DNA of 8,384 nt from the NCBI GenBank assembly GCA_028372485.1, contig JAOMYS010000043.1, positions 1 through 8,384 of the forward strand, read 5' to 3'. The notes beneath the pieces are model-generated. The model worked only from the letters and a program-made list of their open reading frames with translations. It was not told the origin of the DNA and made no database searches. This document shows positions 1 to 7,546 of this stretch, piece after piece (position 1 is the first letter of the stretch; each line of letters opens with the position of its first letter). The DNA comes from Rickettsiaceae bacterium (GTDB taxonomy: Bacteria > Pseudomonadota > Alphaproteobacteria > Rickettsiales > Rickettsiaceae). The translations under genes were made by a program, and so were the position numbers.

Positions 1-271
1 TGTACTGAAACCACAATTTCAATTGGAATATTCTAACTCTTTTGCAGAAAGGAGTAGTTTTGGTATAGGAATTTCTAGTGGTGGTACAAGGGCGGGTTAT
101 CGTGCACAATCTTTTGATGAAACGCAAAATAAAGTTAAAGTAATTTTGTCTGGAGATCACTTTAGTACCACTATTTCTAGCACTTCTGGCTCTATGAATA
201 ATGTTAGTATGAATATTGGTTCTCAACTATCTGGAGATGTTATCGATCAAGAAGATCATGACCAGAGCTAA
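1..271 (+). CDS. C-terminal fragment of an unidentified protein, possibly autotransporter-like
   Basis: The reading frame is already open at the left edge (first full codon at base 2) and ends with TAA at 269-271, so only about 89 C-terminal residues are visible and the start lies outside the window. An in-frame TTG at 23 is not a convincing start. The fragment is rich in Ser, Gly and Asn. It begins with the pattern LKPQFQLEYSNSF, followed by alternating polar/hydrophobic stretches and an acidic hydrophilic tail (DVIDQEDHDQS). 'L-x-P-x-x-x-x-E-Y-x-x-x-F' followed by Gly-rich amphipathic strands resembles the last third of autotransporter beta domains. However, the tail lacks the usual terminal aromatic residue of an outer-membrane barrel, so this is only a suggestion. 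The stop overlaps that of convergent nadE by 4 bases. That it is coding is fairly likely; its function is unknown. Confidence 0.6.
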   Translation, partial: VLKPQFQLEYSNSFAERSSFGIGISSGGTRAGYRAQSFDETQNKVKVILSGDHFSTTISSTSGSMNNVSMNIGSQLSGDVIDQEDHDQS

Positions 272-1827
272 TAGCTACTTGTAATAGGGAATCTCCTGTC
301 TTTCTCAAAATTTTTGCATGAGATTTTTACGCCAATTGCAGATTGTCTTCTTTTGAATTCAGAGTTTTTGACCAGTAGCAATATTCTATCTACTAAATCA
401 TGATTAAATTCTTTATAAAGTTCATCCCTAGAATAGCTATGCTCTAAATATTTTTCTAAGATCGAATCTAATATCGGGTATTCTGGAAGTGAATCAGAAT
501 CTTTTTGATTATATGCAAGTTCAGCACTTGGAGCTTTGCTAAGAACATTTTTAGGGAGGGTGTTTTTATATCTAGCAATTTCGTATAATTCTGTTTTGTA
601 AATATCCTTTATAGGGTTAAAAGCACCATTCATATCACCATAAATTGTTGCATAGCCAGTTGCATATTCTGATTTATTTCCAGTAGTAAGGAGTAGGGCA
701 TTTGTTTTATTGGATTCTGCCATTAATATTGTTCCCCTTATCCTTGATTGTAAATTCTGATATGCGACTGAATTTTGGTTCATATTTAAATCTCTTGCAA
801 AAGAGTCCAGAATATTATCTATAGGAATATTTATAAGGTTGATATTAAGGAGAGTTGCTACCTCATTTGCATCTTCTATACTTTCTTTAGATGTAAATTT
901 TGATGGCATCATTATAGCAGATACATTGTTTGCTCCTAGGGCATCAGTTGCGATGGATGCCACAAGAGCAGAGTCAATGCCACCAGATAAACCTAAAATA
1001 ACTTTTTCAAAGCCATTATTTCTTACATAGTCTCTTGTACCAAGTACCATTGCATCATATATCATATCACATTTATCAACGGGATAAGGATAGGTCATGT
1101 TTGGGAAAAATTTATTATCTTTGAATGAAATCATTTGGTTGCTTGTTTTGAAAGAATCTCCGATGATATTCAAAGTTCCGTCAAAGCAGAATGATCTACC
1201 ATCAAAGGTAATGCCGTCTTGTGATAGTGCTTGGTTACAATAAATAAGTGGCACGGATGTTTCTGCGAATCTGGATTTTACATGCTCTATACGTAAATCC
1301 ATTTTGCCTTTTTCAAAAGGTGAGCCGTTTGGAACTATGAAAATCTCAGCGCCTTGTTCTTTTAAATCTTGGCATACATCATCAGACCAGATATCTGCGC
1401 ATATAGGAATGCCTACTTTGATTCCATTTATAGAAATTACATTCGGTATTCCAGATTCAAAATATCTTTTTTCATCAAATATTCCACGGTTTGGAAGATG
1501 CTTTTTATAAGTTGTTCCAATAATTGAACCATTCATAGCAGCGACTGCACCATTATATAATTTACCATTTTCTATTATTATGGTAGGAAGCAAAGCGCAT
1601 GTTTTTTTGGTTTTCTTTGCAAAGTCATTGGTATGCTGCTCTATATGTTGAATAAAAGATTTATCTAAAAATAAATCCTCTGCCAAATAACCAGAGCTAC
1701 TTAATTCTGGAAACACACATATATCAGCACCAGAATTGCAAGCTTCAAAATAACATTTTTCAATTAGTGAAAAATTTTCCTTTAGGAATCCTACCTGAGG
1801 AGCTATTTGGCAGACGGAAATCTTCAT
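268..1827 (-). CDS. nadE: Glutamine-dependent NAD+ synthetase
   Basis: It converts nicotinic acid adenine dinucleotide to NAD+ using ATP and ammonia taken from glutamine, the last step of NAD synthesis in the cytoplasm. Two domains are seen in the 519-residue protein. The N-terminal nitrilase-type amidase (about 1-250) has a complete triad: Glu41 in FPELSSSGY, Lys108 in YKKHLPN and Cys143 in IPICADIW. The C-terminal synthetase (about 255-519) has the PP-loop SGGIDS at 281-286 and the block LLTTGNKSEYATGYATIYGD. I chose ATG at 1827 because the product then begins MKISVCQIAPQVG, as family members do. A TTG at 1842 would add five residues (MKFDY). Neither start has a clear Shine-Dalgarno site. 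It is the last gene of the flhB-rpe-nadE run, 20 bases after rpe. Length and motifs indicate an intact two-domain enzyme rather than the short ammonia-dependent form. Confidence 0.95.
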   Translation of the reverse strand: MKISVCQIAPQVGFLKENFSLIEKCYFEACNSGADICVFPELSSSGYLAEDLFLDKSFIQHIEQHTNDFAKKTKKTCALLPTIIIENGKLYNGAVAAMNGSIIGTTYKKHLPNRGIFDEKRYFESGIPNVISINGIKVGIPICADIWSDDVCQDLKEQGAEIFIVPNGSPFEKGKMDLRIEHVKSRFAETSVPLIYCNQALSQDGITFDGRSFCFDGTLNIIGDSFKTSNQMISFKDNKFFPNMTYPYPVDKCDMIYDAMVLGTRDYVRNNGFEKVILGLSGGIDSALVASIATDALGANNVSAIMMPSKFTSKESIEDANEVATLLNINLINIPIDNILDSFARDLNMNQNSVAYQNLQSRIRGTILMAESNKTNALLLTTGNKSEYATGYATIYGDMNGAFNPIKDIYKTELYEIARYKNTLPKNVLSKAPSAELAYNQKDSDSLPEYPILDSILEKYLEHSYSRDELYKEFNHDLVDRILLLVKNSEFKRRQSAIGVKISCKNFEKDRRFPITSSY

Positions 1828-1847
1828 ATAATCAAATTTCAATAAAA

Positions 1848-2489
1848 TTACTCTATGCTTTTTAAGGATGCTATTTGCTCTCTATGATCTCCATTAAAGA
1901 TGTAACTTCCGGAAACTAATGTTGTAGCCCCTGCATGATAGCAAAGAGATGCGGTATCTTTGTTGATTCCTCCATCTACAGATAGCATAATTTCTCTGCC
2001 TTTTGTTGTTTCCGCAAGGGCAGAGATTTTGCTTAATTGGTTATTGATGAATTCTTGTCCTGCAAAACCAGGGTTAACAGCCATAACAAGAACTAAATCA
2101 ATCTCTGATATAATACGCTCTAAGATACCGATAGGTGTAGTAGGAAGAAGGGCAACGCCAGCACGTACTTTAAGTTTTTTTATTTTTGAGATTGTTCTAT
2201 GTAAATGTATCGTAGATTCAGGATGAATAGTAATCATGTCTGCACCAGAGTCAACGTAACTACTTATGGATAACTCTGGTTTATCTATCATAAGATGCAC
2301 ATCAAACGGTAGTGAGGTATGCTTCCTCATAGATCTAACAATATCAGGTCCAAAGCTAATCTCCGGAACAAAATGACCATCCATGATATCTATATGGAGC
2401 ATATCCGCCCCTGCATCTTCTAATGAAATCACCTCTTCTTTTAGATTGGCAAAGTCAGCAGAAAGTATAGATGGAGATATTTTAATCAT
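1848..2489 (-). CDS. rpe: Ribulose-phosphate 3-epimerase
   Basis: It interconverts D-ribulose 5-phosphate and D-xylulose 5-phosphate in the non-oxidative pentose phosphate pathway, in the cytoplasm. The 213-residue protein is a single TIM barrel of normal family length. Visible motifs are SPSILSADF (Ser8, substrate), LHIDIMDGHFVP with metal/catalytic His33 and Asp35, FDVHLM with His65, VLVMAVNPGFAGQ at about 133-145, SVDGGI with the second catalytic Asp172, and the phosphate-binding GATTLVSGS at 187-195. All metal ligands and both catalytic aspartates are present. The ATG at 2489 gives MIKISPSILSADF, the usual N-terminus. It lies 27 bases downstream of flhB and 20 bases upstream of nadE, so the three are probably co-transcribed. 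The neighbours share no pathway with it, so co-transcription says little about its job. Confidence 0.97.
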   Translation of the reverse strand: MIKISPSILSADFANLKEEVISLEDAGADMLHIDIMDGHFVPEISFGPDIVRSMRKHTSLPFDVHLMIDKPELSISSYVDSGADMITIHPESTIHLHRTISKIKKLKVRAGVALLPTTPIGILERIISEIDLVLVMAVNPGFAGQEFINNQLSKISALAETTKGREIMLSVDGGINKDTASLCYHAGATTLVSGSYIFNGDHREQIASLKSIE

Positions 2490-2516
2490 TTTGTTTTTTT
2501 ATCTTTTATAACGTGT

Positions 2517-3611
2517 TTATTTCTTTTTCTTCTCTTTTGCTTTTTGCTCGAGAGACATCACATATGATATGATTCTAGCCACTTCCTCAAAATGTTCAAC
2601 CGGTATTTCTTCGTCTATCTTAACATCTTTGTATAATGCACGTGCAAGAGGGGGGTTTTCAAAGATAGTGATATCATGTTCTTTTGCGATATCTTTTATA
2701 TTTTGTGCTATCAAATCTAAACCTTTTGCTACACATATAGGAGCATTCTGACCATCTGGTTCGTACTTCAATGCTACTGCGTAATGTTCTGGATTTGTTA
2801 TGACTACAGTTGCTTCTGGTACTGTGATTCTGATTATTTTTTGCATTTGTTCTTTCCGCAAAGATTTTATCTTCTGCTTTATTTCGGGGTTACATTCAGA
2901 TTGTTTATGTTCATCTTTTACCTCCTGCTTAGTCATTTTGAGCTCTTTATAATGCTCGTAGCTTTGATATGAAAAATCAGCTGCTGCAATAGCTGCCATA
3001 ATTATAGTTACAAGAATTAATATATGTTTTATCATTGTAGTAAGTTGATCTAGGATTCCTGCTATTGCAAGCTCTTGATATTGACTTAATTCTTTGACAT
3101 CAGCTAGTATAACCATCACGACAAAGAATCCGACAAACGTAATTTTTATAACTCCTTTGAGAAATTCAACAAGACTTTTCATAGAGACTATTCTTTTGAA
3201 GCCTTTTATCACTGAAAGTTTTGAAAGTTTTGGTTGTATCGCTTCAAGAGTAAAAATGAACTGACCGTGCTGTGCATATGACGAAGAAACTGCCGCAATA
3301 GCAGCTATAGCAAATACTGGGCTGAAAAGAATTAGAGAGTGTTTTATTATGCTAGAGACTAATAAAAAGAATGTGCCTTGATTTAAGTTGAGAGTTCCTG
3401 CGTTTTCTATAAAAAATCTTAATTTATTTCCAAGCATCACCATAGAAGAAGGAACTACCCATATTGCGGTAATAGTTAAAAGCAAGAGCATTATAAAGCT
3501 AGTTAATTCCTTGGAGTTAACTACTTGCCCCTTTTTTAAGGCATCTTCTAGCTTCTTGGGAGTGGGGTCTTCGGTTTTGGCGTCCTTATCGTCTTCTCCC
3601 TCCTCTGACAT
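2517..3611 (-). CDS. flhB: Flagellar type III export protein FlhB
   Basis: An inner-membrane component of the flagellar export gate that controls the switch from rod/hook to filament substrates. The 364-residue length is typical. The N-terminus is charged (DPTPKKLEDALKKGQV is the family signature). Hydrophobic segments lie at about 37-58, 82-110, 150-171 and 192-212, followed by the cytoplasmic linker (MTKQEVKDEHKQSE) and the C-terminal domain (about 255-364). The autocleavage motif reads NPEH at 273-276 instead of the usual NPTH. Downstream are AVALKYEP, VAKGLD, ENPPLARALY and the conserved IPxEHFEEVA region, then a Lys-rich tail. Asn and Pro of the scissile bond and the following His are kept. 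The usual E-G-(D/N)-P of the linker is E-C-N-P (Cys240). YscU-type T3SS homologues are less likely because the C-terminal sequence is clearly flagellar-like. First gene of the minus-strand run. Confidence 0.95.
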   Translation of the reverse strand: MSEEGEDDKDAKTEDPTPKKLEDALKKGQVVNSKELTSFIMLLLLTITAIWVVPSSMVMLGNKLRFFIENAGTLNLNQGTFFLLVSSIIKHSLILFSPVFAIAAIAAVSSSYAQHGQFIFTLEAIQPKLSKLSVIKGFKRIVSMKSLVEFLKGVIKITFVGFFVVMVILADVKELSQYQELAIAGILDQLTTMIKHILILVTIIMAAIAAADFSYQSYEHYKELKMTKQEVKDEHKQSECNPEIKQKIKSLRKEQMQKIIRITVPEATVVITNPEHYAVALKYEPDGQNAPICVAKGLDLIAQNIKDIAKEHDITIFENPPLARALYKDVKIDEEIPVEHFEEVARIISYVMSLEQKAKEKKKK

Positions 3612-3686
3612 TTTGAAATAATACCAAATTTGTATATACTGTAAGTGAGATATGCTATCAGTAAGCTAACAATCTTGAAATAAATA
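3612..3686. promoter_or_regulatory. Divergent intergenic region between flhB and ybeY, probable promoters
   Basis: This 75-base AT-rich gap separates divergent gene runs, so promoters for both should lie here or just inside the flanking genes. It contains a TATATA at 3633-3638. For the plus strand, a weak pair is TTGTAT (3630-3635) and TATGCT (3651-3656) with a short 15-base spacer. For the minus strand, a TATTAT hexamer lies only about seven bases before the flhB start. None is close to consensus. The presence of promoters is inferred from gene arrangement; the exact boxes are uncertain. No strong Shine-Dalgarno is seen before either gene. Confidence 0.35.
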
Positions 3687-4184
3687 ATGAATTTTATCGT
3701 TGAAATTGCACAGGACTGTAGCTCTTGGAAAGATGTTGAAGAGATTAATGAAGGGTTATTTGAAGATATTTTAGAACGTATTTTGTCAAGATATCCTAAT
3801 TTTTCCAAAATAATTCAATTTGAATTATCAATATTACTTACAGATAATACTGGAATTAGATCGTTTAATAAGAAATTTAGGGGAAAAGATACTCCAACAA
3901 ATGTTTTATCTTTTCCTGATCAAGAGATTAATTGGAGGAAGATAGTTGAATTACAGCTAGACATGGATTATATGTACCTTGGGGATATGGCATTTTCTTA
4001 TCAAGTGATTAAAAATGAATCGGAAAATAAATTTATTTCTTTTCTAGATCACTTTAAGCATTTGACAGTTCATGCTATACTTCACTTGATTGGATACGAC
4101 CACATTAAGGAATCTGATGCTTGCGCAATGGAATCTATTGAGGTAGAGATATTGAAAAGCTTAGGAATAAAATCCCCATATTGA
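3687..4184 (+). CDS. ybeY: Endoribonuclease YbeY, 16S rRNA maturation
   Basis: A zinc-dependent endoribonuclease of the UPF0054 family, needed for 16S rRNA 3'-end maturation and ribosome quality control. The 165-residue protein shows the diagnostic metal site H-x3-H-x5-H within HLTVHAILHLIGYDH, with ligands His129, His133 and His139. It also has the preceding block FNKKFRGKDTPTNVLSFP, with the conserved Arg65, and LGDM at 98-101. TNVLSF replaces the TDVLSF of many homologues, which is not expected to abolish activity. Start ATG at 3687 gives a normal-length N-terminus; its Shine-Dalgarno is weak. It heads the plus-strand run, with tlyC/corC-like following after 29 bases. ybeY next to a CorC/TlyC gene is a widely conserved pair. 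Confidence 0.96.
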   Translation: MNFIVEIAQDCSSWKDVEEINEGLFEDILERILSRYPNFSKIIQFELSILLTDNTGIRSFNKKFRGKDTPTNVLSFPDQEINWRKIVELQLDMDYMYLGDMAFSYQVIKNESENKFISFLDHFKHLTVHAILHLIGYDHIKESDACAMESIEVEILKSLGIKSPY

Positions 4185-4213
4185 CAATTAAATAAAGAAA
4201 TAAAGTTTAATCT

Positions 4214-5077
4214 ATGCCGAAATCTTCTGACAGTAGCAGCCCCGCGGTAAGGGGCGTATCAAAATTGAAATTGTTTTTTAAAAAATTATTTACAGTAAAA
4301 TCTCGAGCTTCAAAAGATAAGTGTGGCACTAAGGGACTTCCATTACAGTCTGATACTGACTTAGTTAATGAAGATCAGTTTTCGCATAATATTAATAGTT
4401 TTTCTCAAAAGATAGTTGATGAGGTGATGATACCTAGGTCAAATATAGTCTCTATTAATATAAATGCTACATTGGAACAGTTGAATGAAATAATTATTAA
4501 GCACTCACATACTAGAATAATCGTATATAGGTCCAAGCTAGATAACATTATTGGATTTGTTCATATAAAGGATCTATTTGAGGTTATTGCAAAATCCCAG
4601 AAATTTGATCTAAAGAAAATATTGAGAAGGCATATCATAGCTACACATTCTATGAAGCTAATAGATTTGTTAGCCCAAATGCAGTCAACACGTACTCATA
4701 TAGCGGTGGTTGTTGACGAGTACGGTGGTACCGATGGTCTTATCACGATTGAAGACATTATAGAGGAAATCGTTGGAGATATAGATGATGAGCATGATCT
4801 TAGCTCAGAAGCCAATTATAAATTATTAAAAGCTGGTGTTCTCGTCGCTAATGCAAGGGTTGAGATTGAAACTCTTGAAGAAGTTATGAGTTTAAAGCTG
4901 AAAGAGGAAGACGATAATTTTGATACTATAGGTGGTTTGATCATGGCAAAGCTATCTAGTGTCCCTCAAAAAGGCGAGGTAATTGACCTTGGTGATGATG
5001 TAGTTGCAGAGATACTGGACTCGACACCTCGTACTATCAAACAAATAAAACTCACATATCTTGCAAAACGTGATTAG
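4214..5077 (+). CDS. tlyC: TlyC/CorC-family CBS-domain protein (HlyC/CorC family)
   Basis: A soluble CBS-pair protein of the YbeX/CorC/TlyC family. Relatives are linked to magnesium/cobalt efflux and ribosome-related phenotypes, and the Rickettsia homologue is called hemolysin C; the true role here is uncertain. The 287-residue protein has a variable basic and Ser-rich N-terminus (1-60), then EVMIPRSNIVSI and a first CBS motif (about 68-125, with HTRIIVY and IGFVHIKDLF). A second CBS motif follows (about 140-195), with THIAVVVDEYGGTDGLITIED and DDEHD. The C-terminal CorC_HlyC domain (about 203-284) has NARVEIETLEE, FDTIGGLI and TPRTIKQIKL. No DUF21 membrane domain is present, matching the short form. 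The ATG at 4214 is 29 bases after ybeY, and recF follows after 15 bases. A GC-rich 5-base-stem hairpin sits inside codons 9-14. 'Hemolysin' should not be taken as demonstrated. Confidence 0.93.
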   Translation: MPKSSDSSSPAVRGVSKLKLFFKKLFTVKSRASKDKCGTKGLPLQSDTDLVNEDQFSHNINSFSQKIVDEVMIPRSNIVSININATLEQLNEIIIKHSHTRIIVYRSKLDNIIGFVHIKDLFEVIAKSQKFDLKKILRRHIIATHSMKLIDLLAQMQSTRTHIAVVVDEYGGTDGLITIEDIIEEIVGDIDDEHDLSSEANYKLLKAGVLVANARVEIETLEEVMSLKLKEEDDNFDTIGGLIMAKLSSVPQKGEVIDLGDDVVAEILDSTPRTIKQIKLTYLAKRD

Positions 5078-5092
5078 CATCAGATAATTGGC

Positions 5093-6187
5093 ATGACCTT
5101 CCAGATTAAAGAAGTATATTTAAGAGATGTTGTGTTGCAGGATTATCGTAACTTCTCTGATGTGCATTTGGAATTTTCTTCAGGCGTTAATGTGATAGTT
5201 GGAAGTAATGGTTCTGGGAAGACAAATATATTAGAATCAATTTCTTTTCTCTCTCCTGGCAAAGGGTTGAAATCTTCGAATTTTGATATTATTTGCAAAT
5301 ATGGCATGACTTCTTGGAAGTCTCGCTTTACTGCTAAGAGCAAGGTGGGAGTCTCTGAGATTGAATCTTCATTCAATATTGCCCAAAAATCTAGAGGGAT
5401 AAAGTATAATGGGTCAAAAATTTCAAGCAATGCATTACTTGACTTGCTTAATGTTGTTTGGCTTACACCTCAGATGGAGGGATTGTTTCTAGATAGCACA
5501 AGTGTGCGAAGGAGATTTCTTGATCGCATAGTATATAATTTTGATGTAAGACATGCAAAGCACATCACTAGCTATGAGCATTTCATGAGAGAAAGGAATA
5601 AGATTCTTGCCCAAGGTAATGTTATGTCTGAGTCTGCTTATCTCTCTACTATAGAAGAGAGAATGGCAACTGATGCTGAGAATATAGAAAATGCTAGGCA
5701 TAAGACTATTACTCTTATGCAAGGAGTGATTGATTCTTTAGATACAGAATTTCCTAAAGCAAATTTAGATCTTACAAAGCTTTCTGAGGAGCAAGATAAT
5801 TGGGATGATTTTACAAAAGAATATGCATCAATCTTAAAGGAGAATCGTCAAAAAGACTCTTATTCTGGGAGAACAAATTTCGGAGTGCATAAAGCTGATT
5901 TGTTGATTTCTTATAGAGAGAAAGGATGTCTTGCGAAAATATGCTCCACTGGCGAACAAAAGGCGTTATTGATATCGGTGATTCTTTCATCGATAGAATT
6001 TATCAAGCAGAATACAGGTGCTGCGCCTATATTATTACTTGATGAGTTATTCGTACATTTGGATATTGAGCGCAAAAATCAGTTAATAGAATATATAATT
6101 AGTACTAAATTACAGACATTCATTACAACAGCTGATATTGTTGATGTTGGAAAGTTAGGAAGCATTGCACATATTATTAATTTATGA
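5093..6187 (+). CDS. recF: DNA replication and repair protein RecF
   Basis: An SMC-like ABC ATPase that, with RecO and RecR, loads RecA at single-strand gaps. The 364-residue length is normal. The N-terminus LRDVVLQDYRNFSDVHLEF is the family hallmark. Walker A GSNGSGKT is at 37-44, the DSTSVRRRFLDRIVY block (about 134-148) follows, and GVHKADL at 264-270 corresponds to the GPHRDDL motif. The ABC signature STGEQKA starts at 285. Walker B ILLLDE is at 313-318 and the D-loop VHLD at 321-324, in place of the more common SELD. ATG at 5093 is the only suitable start; it adds about seven residues relative to E. coli. The stop TGA overlaps the lipA ATG (ATGA, 6184-6187), so the two are probably translationally coupled. 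It is not next to dnaN, its classical neighbour in many bacteria. Confidence 0.96.
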   Translation: MTFQIKEVYLRDVVLQDYRNFSDVHLEFSSGVNVIVGSNGSGKTNILESISFLSPGKGLKSSNFDIICKYGMTSWKSRFTAKSKVGVSEIESSFNIAQKSRGIKYNGSKISSNALLDLLNVVWLTPQMEGLFLDSTSVRRRFLDRIVYNFDVRHAKHITSYEHFMRERNKILAQGNVMSESAYLSTIEERMATDAENIENARHKTITLMQGVIDSLDTEFPKANLDLTKLSEEQDNWDDFTKEYASILKENRQKDSYSGRTNFGVHKADLLISYREKGCLAKICSTGEQKALLISVILSSIEFIKQNTGAAPILLLDELFVHLDIERKNQLIEYIISTKLQTFITTADIVDVGKLGSIAHIINL

Positions 6188-7095
6188 CTAGTAAGGATAA
6201 TCTAAAAAGACCAGATTGGATCAGGGTAAAAGCGCCGGTTTCTAAGGGGTATCAGGAGACAAAAAAGCTCATTGAGGATTTAAAGCTGAATACTGTGTGC
6301 CAAGAAGCAGCATGCCCTAATATTGGTGAATGTTGGGAAAAGAAGCATGCAACAGTGATGATACTAGGTTCTGTTTGTACTAGGTCTTGTGCATTTTGTA
6401 ATATAAAGACAGGCCTTCCAGATTTACTTGACCCGCATGAGCCAGAGAAATTAGCTTTGGCTGTTGGTAAGATGGGTCTACAGCATGTTGTGATTACATC
6501 TGTTGATAGGGATGACTTACCAGATGGTGGTGCTGAGCATTTTGCACATTGTATAAATGCTATAAGAAAATCTGCGCCAAATACCACTATAGAAGTTCTG
6601 ACTCCAGATTTTCTGCGTAAAGAAGGTTCTGAAGAGATAGTAGTGAATGCTAGGCCAGATGTATTTAATCATAATATTGAAACAGTGCCATCTCTGTACA
6701 AGTCCATAAGACCGGGTGCTAGATATTTTAATTCCTTGAATCTATTATGTAATGTAAAGAAATCAGCTCCAGATATTTTTACAAAATCTGGAATTATGGT
6801 AGGTCTTGGGGAAACCACGGAAGAGGTGCTTCAAGTAATGGATGATTTGCGAGCTGCAAATGTTGATTTTTTGACAATAGGGCAATATTTACAACCAACT
6901 AAAAAACATGCAAATGTTGATAGATATGTATCTCCTGAGGAATTTAAGTTCTTGGAAAGAATGGCGAAAACAAAAGGATTTTTAATGGTGTCATCTTCTC
7001 CCCTTACTCGCTCATCCTATCATGCAGGTGACGATTTTAAGAAGATGCAAGAAGCTAGGAGGGCAAAATTTCAAGATCAGTGTGCGGTAATATAG
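6184..7095 (+). CDS. lipA: Lipoyl synthase
   Basis: A radical SAM enzyme that inserts two sulfurs into protein-bound octanoyl groups to make lipoate for 2-oxoacid dehydrogenases. The 303-residue protein has both cluster sites. The auxiliary cluster motif C-x4-C-x5-C is at Cys39, Cys44 and Cys50 (CQEAACPNIGEC). The radical SAM motif C-x3-C-x2-C is at Cys65, Cys69 and Cys72 (CTRSCAFC). The RSSYHA motif at 276-281 supplies the conserved serine ligand of the auxiliary cluster. VITSVDRDDLPDGGA, NHNIETVP, IMVGLGET and TIGQYLQP are other family blocks. The ATG overlaps the recF stop by four bases. The next gene begins one base after its TAG. Such tight spacing supports one transcript with recF and the Coq10-like gene. 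Confidence 0.98.
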   Translation: MTSKDNLKRPDWIRVKAPVSKGYQETKKLIEDLKLNTVCQEAACPNIGECWEKKHATVMILGSVCTRSCAFCNIKTGLPDLLDPHEPEKLALAVGKMGLQHVVITSVDRDDLPDGGAEHFAHCINAIRKSAPNTTIEVLTPDFLRKEGSEEIVVNARPDVFNHNIETVPSLYKSIRPGARYFNSLNLLCNVKKSAPDIFTKSGIMVGLGETTEEVLQVMDDLRAANVDFLTIGQYLQPTKKHANVDRYVSPEEFKFLERMAKTKGFLMVSSSPLTRSSYHAGDDFKKMQEARRAKFQDQCAVI

Positions 7096-7096
7096 A

Positions 7097-7546
7097 GTGC
7101 ATTCTTTTCAAGAAACTAAAATCTTGCCCTATAGTGCGTCGGTAATTAATGATGTTATAGTAGATATAGAGAAATATCCAGAATTTTTGCCTTGGTGTAA
7201 GTCTGCAAGGATTTTATCAAGTGATGATTCGTGTATCGTTGCTGAGCTTGAGATATCTTTTCAAGGTTTTGTTGAGAAATATAAATCTATGGTTTTTGTA
7301 TCGCATGATAGCGATAACTATAGCGTTAAAGTGGAAGGAATAAGCGGTCCTTTTAAATATTTAGAGAACATTTGGAGCATAAAACAGCTATATAATAAGG
7401 CAGAAGTAAGGTTTTTAATTAAATTTGAATTGAAATCCAAGATATTGGACGTTATTATGGGCAAAGCATTTTTGTTTATCTCTAAAAAGCTAGTTAGTGC
7501 TTTTGAAGATAGAGCAAAGATTTTGTCTGCAAGAGGACAGGTGTGA
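7097..7546 (+). CDS. Coq10/RatA-like START-domain protein
   Basis: A 149-residue single START/SRPBCC lipid-binding domain of the COQ10/RatA family. Homologues bind ubiquinone or related lipids and support respiration; the E. coli relative RatA was reported to inhibit 70S assembly. Visible family features are VDIEKYPEFLPWC at 22-34, ISFQGFVEKY (about 53-62), GPFKYLENIW at 84-93, FELKS at 110-114 and the C-terminal AFEDRAKIL helix. Start is GTG at 7097, one base after the lipA stop. The resulting MHSFQETKILPYSA matches the usual N-terminus, and no better start fits. A Coq10-like gene directly after lipA is a common alphaproteobacterial arrangement, which favours a respiratory/quinone role over a toxin role. 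No own Shine-Dalgarno is seen, so expression is probably by coupling. Confidence 0.9.
   Translation: MHSFQETKILPYSASVINDVIVDIEKYPEFLPWCKSARILSSDDSCIVAELEISFQGFVEKYKSMVFVSHDSDNYSVKVEGISGPFKYLENIWSIKQLYNKAEVRFLIKFELKSKILDVIMGKAFLFISKKLVSAFEDRAKILSARGQV

Noticed and set aside
1828..1842. TTG at 1842 as the nadE start
   Set aside because: It would add MKFDY before a canonical MKIxxxQ N-terminus and has no better ribosome binding site than the ATG at 1827.
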